Assembly (NCBI GenBank): GCA_963665155.2
Contig: OY761986.2
Coordinates: forward strand, 248,001-312,000
Direction: 5' to 3'
Length of the DNA stretch: 64,000 bases
From: UBA1141 sp963665155
Lineage (GTDB): Bacteria; Chloroflexota; Dehalococcoidia; Lucifugimonadales; UBA3495
Shown here: positions 18,628 to 27,717 of the stretch, piece after piece
Layout: each line of letters begins with the position of its first letter
How positions within the stretch are numbered: position 1 is the first letter of the stretch
The notes under the pieces: generated by a model
Databases searched by the model: none
What the model saw: the letters and a program-made list of their open reading frames with translations, nothing else
Told to the model about the DNA's origin: nothing
Translations under genes and position numbers: made by a program

Positions 18628-19378
18628 TTACTTGGCCGTGAATCCACCGTCGACAATTAGCTCGGTGCCGGTAATGTAGGATGCCTCGTCCGATGCCAGG
18701 AAAAGCACGGCGTTGGCTACCTCTTCCGGCTGGCCATCTCGGCCCATGGGTATGGAGTCCATCATTGCTTCCCTGGCGCTGTCTCCCCGCTGGAAAGACG
18801 TGAGCATCGGCGGCATGATGCCGGGGTGGACCGAGTTGACCCTGATGCCCTCCTTGGCGTGTTGGACGGCAGCGGCCTTGGTGACCAGCCGGACCGCTCC
18901 CTTTGAAGCGTTGTAGCCAGGATGGACTGCTTCTTGGCCCACGAAACCGGAGATTGAGGATATGTTGACGATGGATCCGCCGCCAACCGTCCGCATCTCC
19001 GGGACAGCGTATTTCATGCCAAGAAAGACTCGCTTGGCGTTGATGTTGAGCAGCCGGTCCCAAGCTTCGGTGCTGGTGTGGTCCTTTTCGCCGCTGCCGC
19101 TGATGCCAGCGTTGTTGACCAGGATATCCAGCTTGCCGAACTGGGCCACCACTTGGGCCCACCGCCTTCTCCCATTGGTCCTCTTGGGAAACGTCCAAAG
19201 CCACGAAAATGGCCTCGCCACCGGTGTCGGTGATCTCTGCCTCCAACCTGCGGCTGTCTTCCTCTCGTACGTCGGCGATGACCACCTTGGCTCCTTCTTG
19301 AGCGAACAATTTAGCCTCGGCGGCACCCATCCCGTGGGCTGCGCCGGTGATTAGAGCAACCTTGCCTGTTAGCCTCAT
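18628..19378 (-). pseudogene. Short-chain dehydrogenase/reductase (SDR), one-base frameshift
   Basis: A classical SDR of about 250 residues in two frames. The first frame (from ATG 19378) gives the NAD(P)-binding TGAAHGMG and EGAKVVIADVREED. The second gives LDILVNNAGISGSGEKD, SIVNISSISG, the catalytic YNASK, and the C-terminal SYITGTELIVDGGFTAK, ending at 18628. The break is in GTGGGCCC (about 19153-19160 on the plus strand), where one extra G shifts the frame; removing it joins WEKAV to AQVVAQFGKLD. Such enzymes oxidise or reduce alcohol/ketone substrates. Either a real lesion or a homopolymer error is possible. Confidence 0.88.
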
Positions 19379-19439
19379 GTCTCCTCCCTTCTGGTATGTC
19401 TATTTGTCAAAGTTATCGGCAAATGCTTCGTAAAATATT

Positions 19440-20660
19440 TCAAAGTACGATACCGTCGTCGACCCACGCCGTTAGTTCCTTAGTAGATGCACCGAGCAAA
19501 CCTTGGAGCACGTATTGGTTGTGCTGGCCCAGTAATGGGCTGGCTGAGCGTATGGTGGCGGGGGTTTCGCTGAGTACCCAAGGCGGACCCTGAACTTTTT
19601 GACGGCCCAGAACCGGGTGCTCCACTTCCCTCCAAGCCTCACGGGCAATCAGGTGAGGATCCGAGGCCAGGGCTTCCCCGTTCATCGAGGGCGAGGCAGC
19701 GACGCTGGCTGATTGTAGCAGTTGGGCTGCTTCATCGGGAGTTTTGGCTTGAGTCCATATTTGAATCAGCGAGTCGAGAGCCTCCCCGTTCTGATGGCGA
19801 AGCGAGCGATCCTTGAATCGAGGGTCCGCGCTCCATTCGAGGTGGTCTGCGGCCTGGCAAAACGCTTCCCATTCCGCATCGGTGGATACGGCGATGGTTA
19901 CCCAAGCATCTCGGCCTTTGCACGGGTAGCACCCATGAGGCGCCATCACTGGGTGTTGATTTCCCTGGCGGTGGGCGATGGCCCCATTCATAGCGAAGTC
20001 CATGAGAGCTTCCCCGGTGAACATGGCTATGGATTCCCGCGAGGAAATATCTATAAATTGCCCTTCCCCGGTGCGCAGACGATGGAAGAGACCGCTCAAG
20101 ATTGAAAATGCCGCCGTTGCGCCCACCCGGCAATCTATGCTGTCGTGTAACTCCGCCGGGGGTCCATCTGGGTAACCCGTCAGGTGGCCCAAACCGGATA
20201 GAGCATTGAAAGCCGGGGCATAACCGGGGTAGGAACTCTCGGGCCCGGTCCCTCCCGCGCCGGTGATGGATGCGAATACCAGAGTTGGATTGATCCGGCG
20301 TAGCGTTTGATAACCTAGGCCCAAGCGGTCCATCACGCCGGGCCGCATGTTCTCCACCACTGCGTCGCTTATTCCCACCAAGCCATGGACCAATCTGATG
20401 GCTTCCGGTTGCTTGAGGTTCACCTGAACGCTGAACTTGTCGAGATTAATAGTATTGAAGACGGGCGAACCGTCGGAGTCGTCGTAGGCGTAAGGCGGGC
20501 GCCGGGCGGCATCGAGCTGAGCTTCGCTCTCTATTTTGATGACCTCCGCGCCCAACAAGGCCAGCATCAAAGAAGGAAACGGCCCGGCCAAGAGGTTTGT
20601 CAGGTCCAACACTCGGACACCCCAAAGAGCGGGTCGAGGTTCGGAAGGGCTCGTCGTCAT
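19440..20660 (-). CDS. CaiB/BaiF (type III) CoA-transferase
   Basis: A 406-residue CoA-transferase that moves CoA between acids through aspartyl intermediates. Family signatures are LWGVRVLDLTNLLAGPFPSL, LGAEVIKIESE, FNTINLDKFSVQVNLKQPEA, and SDAVVENMRPGVMDRLGLGY; the catalytic Asp is expected within the later LSGLGHLTGYPDGPPAELHD segment. Its ATG (20658-20660) overlaps by one base the stop of the last 25-codon micro-ORF of the adjoining repeat array (TGATG). This implies translational coupling to the CoA-transferase gene upstream. Confidence 0.92.
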   Translation of the reverse strand: MTTSPSEPRPALWGVRVLDLTNLLAGPFPSLMLALLGAEVIKIESEAQLDAARRPPYAYDDSDGSPVFNTINLDKFSVQVNLKQPEAIRLVHGLVGISDAVVENMRPGVMDRLGLGYQTLRRINPTLVFASITGAGGTGPESSYPGYAPAFNALSGLGHLTGYPDGPPAELHDSIDCRVGATAAFSILSGLFHRLRTGEGQFIDISSRESIAMFTGEALMDFAMNGAIAHRQGNQHPVMAPHGCYPCKGRDAWVTIAVSTDAEWEAFCQAADHLEWSADPRFKDRSLRHQNGEALDSLIQIWTQAKTPDEAAQLLQSASVAASPSMNGEALASDPHLIAREAWREVEHPVLGRQKVQGPPWVLSETPATIRSASPLLGQHNQYVLQGLLGASTKELTAWVDDGIVL

Positions 20661-20970
20661 CAGACCACACCCGCCTTTAAGAGATCGGCCAATTCTCTCC
20701 GGAGGGCGGTTCGTAGGAGATTGTGAATGTTAGTCATCAAACCACACCCGCCTTTTTCAGATTGGCCAATTCTCCCCGGAGGGCGGTTCGTAGGGGATTG
20801 TGAATGTTGGTCATCAAACCACACCCGCCTTTTTCAGATTGGCCAATTCTCCCCGGAGGGCGGTTCGTAGGGGATTGTGAATGTTGGTCATCAGACCACA
20901 CCCGCCTTTTGCAGATTGGCCAATTTTCCCTGAAGAGTGGTTCATAGGGGATTGTGAATGTTAGTCATCA
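20660..20970 (-). repeat. Four tandem 77-bp repeats forming overlapping micro-ORFs between two CoA-transferase genes
   Basis: Read on the minus strand, the upstream CoA-transferase ends ELANLQKAGVV and stops at 20968-20970. Its TGA shares one base with an ATG, and this TGATG junction recurs every 77 bases at 20968, 20891, 20814, 20737 and 20660. Each unit is therefore a 26-codon frame that ends on the next unit's start. Units 20737-20814 and 20814-20891 read MTNIHNPLRT through GELANLKKAGVV. Unit 20660-20737 is a variant ending ELADLLKAGVV. Unit 20891-20968 has CGA changed to TGA at codon 9. The last junction is the start of the next CoA-transferase. The unit's tail copies the C-terminus of the upstream enzyme, so the array arose by tandem duplication of the gene junction. 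Whether the peptides are made is unknown. Confidence 0.9.
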
Positions 20971-22179
20971 AACCACACCCGCCTTTTGCAGATTGGCCAA
21001 TTCTAATGGAAGCAGGCCCAACTCTCCGCAGAAGATTTCCTCGTTGTGCTGACCCAACAATGGCGCTGGCTGGGGGGTCTCTTCCGCCATACCGGAAAAT
21101 CGGTAGGGACGTATCGGGTAAGAAAGCTCTCCGGCTTGGGGATGGACCACTGCCCGGAAGAAACGGCGTGCCTGCAGTTGTGGCGACCTATGAAGGTCGC
21201 GGGAGTCGGCATATAACCCCACCGGGCAACCGCTGGGGGCTACCTGGGAATAGATCTCATCTTTGCCCAGAGTCTCGGTCCACCGGGAAATCATAGAATT
21301 GACTTCACCGGCGTTCTGGATGCGGGCAGCCCGGTTCAAGAATCGCTCATCATCGGCCATTTCCGGTTGGCTCATGATCTCTACCAAGGCTCGCCATTGA
21401 CGGTCTTCTCGGGGGTAGAGCATTACGTAGCCGTCACGGCAGGGGAAAATGCCGCCGTAGACGTAGCTGCGGGTCCGGCCGACAACTTGGCCTTCGGCGT
21501 CAGCCTGAGCCAACATGAGGCGGTTGAGGCCGAAGGTGGCTTCCTGTTTGGAAACGTCCACATGCTGGCCCACTCCCCAGACTTCCCTGGCGTAGAGGGC
21601 AGCGACGGTGCCGGAAGCGGCTATAGTTCCAGCGTCGTACTCGCCAAGATGAGTCCCAGCGGCCACGGGAGGCCGGTCGGGGAACCTGGAATGAGTAGCG
21701 CCGCCGGGCAGGGTGTAACCCTCACCCGAGGCGTGGAAAGTGTTGATGTGATGGGCCTTCCATTTAGACTGTGGACCGAATTGGCCGTATGGCGTAACCG
21801 AGACGTAGACTAAAGCCGGATTGATTTCATGAAGTTGTGGGAAGCTCAGGCCCAAGACTTCCATTTGTCCGGGAGTCGAGTCTTCAATTAGAACGTCGGC
21901 TATGGCCGCCAGCTTGAGGAACAACTCTTTGCCCATGGGTGTAGACGGGTCGAGGGTGATGCTGCGCTTGTTCAGGCTCAGGTGTAGAAAAAGTCCGCTT
22001 TTCTCCGGGTGAGGATTATTCTCCGGAAAGGGGCCGAAGTTCCGGGCCGGGTCGCCCGTCCCAGGGGGCTCAATTTTGATCACGTCCGCCCCCAAGTCCG
22101 CCAGCAGCTTCCCGCAGTACGGTCCGGCGGCGAACCCGGCGTACTCCAGTACCTTAATTCCCTTGAACGGAGAAGACAC
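20968..22179 (-). CDS. CaiB/BaiF (type III) CoA-transferase
   Basis: A second type III CoA-transferase, about 403 residues. It shows FKGIKVLEYAGFAAGPYCGK, LGADVIKIEPPGTGDPARNF, LHLSLNKRSITLDPSTPMGK, ADVLIEDSTPGQMEVLGLSF, and the central HLGEYDAGTIAASGTVAALY. The GTG at 22179 is preferred because GGAGG lies six bases upstream; a TTG three bases earlier is also open. The C-terminus LELANLQKAGVV is the template of the adjoining repeat array. It is followed, through that array, by another CoA-transferase gene in the same direction. Confidence 0.92.
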   Translation of the reverse strand: MSSPFKGIKVLEYAGFAAGPYCGKLLADLGADVIKIEPPGTGDPARNFGPFPENNPHPEKSGLFLHLSLNKRSITLDPSTPMGKELFLKLAAIADVLIEDSTPGQMEVLGLSFPQLHEINPALVYVSVTPYGQFGPQSKWKAHHINTFHASGEGYTLPGGATHSRFPDRPPVAAGTHLGEYDAGTIAASGTVAALYAREVWGVGQHVDVSKQEATFGLNRLMLAQADAEGQVVGRTRSYVYGGIFPCRDGYVMLYPREDRQWRALVEIMSQPEMADDERFLNRAARIQNAGEVNSMISRWTETLGKDEIYSQVAPSGCPVGLYADSRDLHRSPQLQARRFFRAVVHPQAGELSYPIRPYRFSGMAEETPQPAPLLGQHNEEIFCGELGLLPLELANLQKAGVV

Positions 22180-22195
22180 CAAACACCTCCACTAG

Positions 22196-22227
22196 AGCGG
22201 TCAGCGGTCCGCTGATGGCTGACCGCT
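22196..22227. repeat. Palindrome GCGGTCAGC...GCTGACCGC
   Basis: An inverted repeat with arms AGCGGTCAGC and GCTGACCGCT lies between two minus-strand CoA-transferase genes. The words GCTGACCGCT and CAGCGATCAG recur in the larger repeat at 23567-23735. It could fold as an RNA hairpin, but there is no T-run for a classical terminator. Confidence 0.6.
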
Positions 22228-23473
22228 AAATCACCCCCTTGTCCCTAAGGGACTCGATCTCATCCCACGAGTAACCTGCGTCCAGCAGGACTTCCTCGGT
22301 ATGCTGCCCCAGTTCGGGCGCGCCGCTTCGCACCTCCGGCTGGAGCCCGCTATAGGAGACCGGGAACCCGATGGTCTTGGTCTTGCCAAAGACTTCGTGG
22401 TCGTAATCAAACACAAATCCGTTGGCGGCTATCTGGGGGTCGAGTGGGATATCCTGGACGCTGTTGACGGGAGCGCAAATCAGGCCTTTTTCACGGCAAA
22501 GGGGTAGCCACTCGTCCCGGCTCTTTGTGGCTGTGGCCCTGTCGATAATTTCTATCAGTTGTTCGCAATGCTCGGCCCGGTTTCGCGTGGAGTTAAAATC
22601 CGGGTTGGACTCTACTTCATCTCCTAGGCCCAATACCTGGCAGAAATCGTGCCAGGATTGTTGGGGCCGGTTGATGGAGAACATGATCCACTGACCGTCG
22701 GCGCATGGGTACCAACCTACCAGTGGATTAAAGACCTTGGTTCGTGTGGGCCGCTTGGGCATCCGCCCGCCCATCAAGTAGATGTTGAAGGGCATGGCGT
22801 TTAGGTGTACCAGCGCTCCCAATAGTGATGCTTCCACTCGTTGGCCCTCTCCGGTCTTTTCCCTCCAGTAGAGAGCGCCGGTGACTGCTTGGACTAGCAT
22901 TGTCGCACCCAACTGGTCGGCCGCTCCGGGAGTCATGTACTGCGGTGGGTCGCCTTCCTGGCCGATGAGGTGCATCATTCCGGACCAAGCGAAGGCCACG
23001 TTATCGAAAGAGCGCTCATCCGAGGAAGGTCCGTTTTCTCCGTATCCGCTGGCAACGGCGTAGATCAGACGGGGGTTCTCCAGGGCCAAATGCTCGTAGT
23101 CCAAGCCCAAGTTTTGCCTCACCACCCTTCGGTGGTTGGTAATCAGCACATCGGCCCCGGCGACCAGCTTCTTGAACAACTCCTGGCCTTCCGGGGATTT
23201 CAGGTTCAAGGTGATGGAGCGTTTGTTGCGGTTGGCCCCTTCGAACAAGACGTTGCGGCCCCCCGGCAACTCCAGAGAGACTCCCATGATGCTGCGCCAA
23301 GTGCGGGCAATGTCCCCGTCAGGGTCCTCGACCTTCACGACATCGGCGCCCAAGTCGCCCAGCATATAGCCGGTGGCCGCGCCGTGGTGCGCTTGGGTCC
23401 AGTCGATGACTTTTATCCCGTCCAGTAGGTTGGGCAAGGTAGGGCCTCGTTGCCACTGAGGCCGGAAGGGCAC
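22226..23473 (-). CDS. CaiB/BaiF (type III) CoA-transferase
   Basis: A third type III CoA-transferase, up to 415 residues. It has LLDGIKVIDWTQAHHGAATG, YMLGDLGADVVKVEDPDGD, FEGANRNKRSITLNLKSPEG, ADVLITNHRRVVRQNLGLDY, and a tail EVRSGAPELGQHTEEVLLDA. The GTG at 23473 gives the longest form. A TTG at 23437 (LPNLLDGIKV) has GAGG seven bases upstream and matches family N-termini better, so the true start may be there. It lies first in the minus-strand CoA-transferase series. Confidence 0.9.
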   Translation of the reverse strand: MPFRPQWQRGPTLPNLLDGIKVIDWTQAHHGAATGYMLGDLGADVVKVEDPDGDIARTWRSIMGVSLELPGGRNVLFEGANRNKRSITLNLKSPEGQELFKKLVAGADVLITNHRRVVRQNLGLDYEHLALENPRLIYAVASGYGENGPSSDERSFDNVAFAWSGMMHLIGQEGDPPQYMTPGAADQLGATMLVQAVTGALYWREKTGEGQRVEASLLGALVHLNAMPFNIYLMGGRMPKRPTRTKVFNPLVGWYPCADGQWIMFSINRPQQSWHDFCQVLGLGDEVESNPDFNSTRNRAEHCEQLIEIIDRATATKSRDEWLPLCREKGLICAPVNSVQDIPLDPQIAANGFVFDYDHEVFGKTKTIGFPVSYSGLQPEVRSGAPELGQHTEEVLLDAGYSWDEIESLRDKGVI

Positions 23474-23566
23474 CGGGAAATGAAAAAGCTCCGAGCCTCC
23501 GCAGTCTAGTGGCCATCTAGGTATTCGCGCCTGTGTTAGGATAACCCAACGTAGCGAGACAAGCTA

Positions 23567-23735
23567 TCAGTAATTAGCTATCAGCGATCAGCCGTCAGCT
23601 TTCAGAAATGAGGCGGTTTAGGCTGAGCGGGCACATGGCTGGATTGGATGGCCTCGGGAAGGCTCAGGAAGGCTCGGATGGTAGGGCGCCAATCAAAAGC
23701 TGACCGCTGATTGCTGATAGCTGACAGCTAAAAAC
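23567..23735. repeat. Imperfect inverted repeat of about 170 bp, REP/MITE-like
   Basis: The left part contains TAGCTATCAGCGATCAG and CCGTCAGCTTT. The right part answers with AAAGCTGACCGCTGATTGC and TGATAGCTGACAGCT. The palindrome fills the gap between the CoA-transferase gene and the divergent hydrolase gene. Its words match the smaller palindrome at 22196-22227. It has no coding frame. Confidence 0.7.
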
Positions 23736-23750
23736 TCTGGAGGTTTTTTT

Positions 23751-24593
23751 ATGGAAGCAAAGTTCGTTCAAGCAGGCGACGTTAAGCTCCAATACTACCA
23801 ACACGGTCACGGAAGCGAAGCTTTGGTACTGGTTCACGGGTATGTGTCTTCTGGCAGGATTTGGCGGCTAACTATGGAACAGTTGGACCCGGCCCGTTTC
23901 AACGTAATCGCTCTAAATAACCGGGGCGCTGGCGAGTCGGCACGTGCGTCTAATGGGGTGCCCTTTGGGGAAGAGGCCTACACCGTGGAAAACTTCGCCA
24001 AAGACTTGCACAACGTTGTGGAGGCTTTGGGGCTAAACGGTTTCAATCTGGTTGGTCATTCCATGGGCGGCGCCACTGTAACCCAGTACGCTCTGGCCCA
24101 TCAAGACGCGATAAAGTCGTTGGTGTTGCTTAACTCTGCGCCTCTGAAAGGCCGGGATTTGGCACCGAACTGGGATGAGCCCATTAAGGAGCAGTTTCGC
24201 ACCGGAGCGCCAGCGCAAGGGGATATGGGCTTCCAAGGGTCCCACATCACCGATGAGTTCAAAAGATTCGTTCTGGAAGACATTGGCCGAAACCCCATAG
24301 AGCGGGCCCTAGCGGGTCGGCCTTCCATGTCTCGCCTAAGGTTAAGGGAAAGGCTGAGCGAGATAAAAGTCCCGACCATGGTGGTGGGCGGCGACCGGGA
24401 CGACACGGTGGGCGTCCACAACATCGTGGCCGACTATCTGGCCCTATCCGAGGAGTCGCGCTCCCTGCACATCTACCACGGCATCGGTCACTCGCCGAAC
24501 GTTGAGGTGCCGGAGAGCTTGGCGGGGCTGCTGGGGCGGTTTGTGGCGGAGGTGGGGGTGAACGAAGCTACGCCTGCGCATATTGGTTTATAG
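23751..24593 (+). CDS. Alpha/beta hydrolase
   Basis: A 280-residue alpha/beta hydrolase. LVLVHGYVSSGRIWR is the oxyanion-hole HG region, ALNNRGAGESARASNG follows, and the nucleophile elbow is GHSMGG. The acid is probably in VVGGDRDDTVGV and the histidine in IYHGIGHSPNVEVPE. The layout is typical of small esterases and lactonases. GGAGG lies eight bases before the ATG. It follows the inverted repeat at 23567-23735 and is closed by a strong terminator about 60 bases after its stop. Confidence 0.9.
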   Translation: MEAKFVQAGDVKLQYYQHGHGSEALVLVHGYVSSGRIWRLTMEQLDPARFNVIALNNRGAGESARASNGVPFGEEAYTVENFAKDLHNVVEALGLNGFNLVGHSMGGATVTQYALAHQDAIKSLVLLNSAPLKGRDLAPNWDEPIKEQFRTGAPAQGDMGFQGSHITDEFKRFVLEDIGRNPIERALAGRPSMSRLRLRERLSEIKVPTMVVGGDRDDTVGVHNIVADYLALSEESRSLHIYHGIGHSPNVEVPESLAGLLGRFVAEVGVNEATPAHIGL

Positions 24594-24654
24594 ACCAAGT
24601 TGGAACTGGGGGTTTCCCAACCACAATTGTGGATAGCGGTTCTATCCCGCGAAA

Positions 24655-24686
24655 CAAAAAAGCCCCGACTTAATCGGGGGTTTTTT
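24655..24686. terminator. Rho-independent terminator after the hydrolase
   Basis: AAAAAAGCCCCGA, a short loop, then TCGGGGG and TTTTTT. The A-run and T-run on opposite sides would let it work in both directions. Confidence 0.9.
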
Positions 24687-24803
24687 GTAGTTGCCCTAAC
24701 AGAGTAGTAGCCCAGAGTTTGAGCCCAAGACATTAGGTGCTATCTTACGTCAAGCCGGCTTGAGTGTTCGGAGCTTTGTCGATGCAGCCGAGGAGATCTT
24801 GTG

Positions 24804-25070
24804 ATGGAAAAGCGAAAAGTCACGGTGATTCTATTTCCTGGAGAAGATAGCGGCTATGTAGCGTACATGCCCCTGTTTCCTAGTTGCACCACACAAGGGG
24901 AAACTGTCGAGGAAACCTTGCGAAATGCGAAAGAATCGTTGGAGCTAGCCCTAGAAGAAGCTACTGACACGGACCTAGAATGCCTGGACTATTCGCACGC
25001 GAGGCACATCGTGCTGGGCGAAGTGGAGGTGGAGGTTTCGGGCCAGGTCAGGATATCCGCTAACCGGTAG
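24804..25070 (+). CDS. HicB-family antitoxin-like protein
   Basis: An 88-residue protein with the HicB/UPF0150 partial RNase-H-like fold: VTVILFPGEDSGYVAYMPLF, then PSCTTQGETVEETLRNAKES and LELALEEA. HicB normally neutralises the HicA mRNA interferase. No HicA gene is next to it on either side, and the usual C-terminal DNA-binding segment is absent or very short, so it may be a solitary HicB. GAGGAGA lies eight bases before ATG 24804; a GTG directly before that ATG is also in frame. Confidence 0.8.
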   Translation: MEKRKVTVILFPGEDSGYVAYMPLFPSCTTQGETVEETLRNAKESLELALEEATDTDLECLDYSHARHIVLGEVEVEVSGQVRISANR

Positions 25071-25081
25071 GGGGTTGCCAA

Positions 25082-25165
25082 CTACACATCTTCCACGTTT
25101 TCGCTCACGCCCCACATACAGGATATCTTTGAGATATAGTCCAGGTAAGACCGCTGGGGTCTCAC
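25082..25165 (-). pseudogene. Possible remnant of a HEPN partner gene
   Basis: A GTG-started frame of 27 codons overlaps the restored end of the nucleotidyltransferase gene. It begins VRPQRSYLDYISKI, reminiscent of the first helix of DUF86/HEPN toxins, then diverges and stops at 25082. It is too short to be functional. The call rests mainly on position, since MNT genes are usually followed by HEPN genes. Confidence 0.35.
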
Positions 25166-25478
25166 ACCTTCACCACTTCAGCCAGTATACGCTTACCAAT
25201 ATCCTGTTTTAGCGCGTTTTCATCACTAGATCCACATTTACGCCAAGAATAGTAGTTAAGTAGCGTTCTAGCCGCACGAACTCAAACATGGTGGGCGTCT
25301 GGCTGAATTCCACCATTAGGTCGATATCGCTGCTTCGATTACTCTCACCCTTGGCATAAGAGCCAAATACGCCCAAAGTCTTGACCCCATAATTCTCCGT
25401 AATGGCTGGAAGAACGCCTTTAAGGGCACAACGGATTTCTTCCAACGTGATCCGGATATGTGGGCCTCTTTTAGTCAC
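25162..25478 (-). pseudogene. Minimal nucleotidyltransferase (MNT-type), frameshifted tail
   Basis: An 89-codon frame (25209-25478) encodes a minimal nucleotidyltransferase with FGSYAKGESNRSSDIDLMVE, the GSxAxG and SDIDL catalytic signature. It ends early at VDLVMKTR. In another frame the DNA continues NALKQDIGKRILAEVVKV to a stop at 25162, matching the usual MNT tail ALKP-I-ERIL-EAV. A one-base change near 25220 would restore it. MNT proteins are typically antitoxins that AMPylate a HEPN toxin encoded just downstream; here only a scrap of that partner is seen. Confidence 0.75.
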
Positions 25479-25596
25479 GGATGCCTCTCATGGAGACCAT
25501 ATTATTATTGGTGAAGAGAATTTATAGAACTGTTTCCATCATACCTATTAAGTTACGACGCAGCAAACCGAACGAATCAAGAGACCAATCCACAAC

Positions 25597-25626
25597 AAAG
25601 AGCCCCGACTAAGTCGGGGCTCTTTC
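25597..25626. terminator. Bidirectional rho-independent terminator downstream of the 16S gene
   Basis: AAAGAGCCCCGACT and AGTCGGGGCTCTTT form a near-perfect hairpin with A- and T-tracts. It lies about 250 bases after the 16S 3' end on the minus strand and would end the rRNA transcript. Confidence 0.85.
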
Positions 25627-25878
25627 TTTAGTAACAATAACTGAAGCGCCTTAACGGCTGAATAGCGGAAAGAAGTAATTGGTTCAAGAGTAATTATAGG
25701 TCTCCTCGGTAAAACCGAGAAGCCCGGCGGGTTTTCTTAGGGAACCATTCTTTGAGCCGGGGAGCAAAGCTCTTAACCAACTAGCTCTAGGAACGGAACA
25801 CCTGCCGGTCGACCTAGGAGTTGTGCCCGGCCTCCGCCCCGATTGCTCGAGGGTAACAGACCAAGCTCTGTGCTCCTT

Positions 25879-27395
<1,517 letters not shown>

Positions 27396-27465
27396 AACCC
27401 TACTTCTTTCCACTATTCAACTGTTAAGGTGCCGCCGCTACTCACTCGTGAGCAGCAGTTCCGCT

Positions 27466-27494
27466 AGTATACTGGGCCACGAGGGTGCTGTCAA
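27466..27494 (-). promoter_or_regulatory. Strong sigma-70 promoter of the 16S gene
   Basis: On the minus strand TTGACA (27494-27489) and TATACT (27471-27466) are separated by exactly 17 bases. This lies about 70 bases upstream of the 16S 5' end and fits a stable-RNA promoter. Confidence 0.85.
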
Positions 27495-27717
27495 TATAGT
27501 CGGGGCACAAATATCACCCCATTCGCCAGCCCGTGCTCTTGACCAAATCCGATTTCGATGGCCCAACCACCGCTCTAAGCCAGCCGCCACTCCAATGATG
27601 TAATACCGATTCAATCCGGGTTTCGGAGACTCCACTTAACAGGAAGTTCGCCCAAACGACTTCTGGATCCGCGCTCTGTAGGAATCTGCGTCGCGCTGCT
27701 TCGTAGTTAAACCAATT

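Noticed and set aside
20660..20970. CRISPR array
   Set aside because: The 77-base units are contiguous and near-identical throughout, with no variable spacers, and no cas genes are nearby.
25630..25878. 23S rRNA or tRNA genes downstream of 16S
   Set aside because: No conserved 23S or tRNA landmarks occur there; only short hairpins and a terminator are seen.
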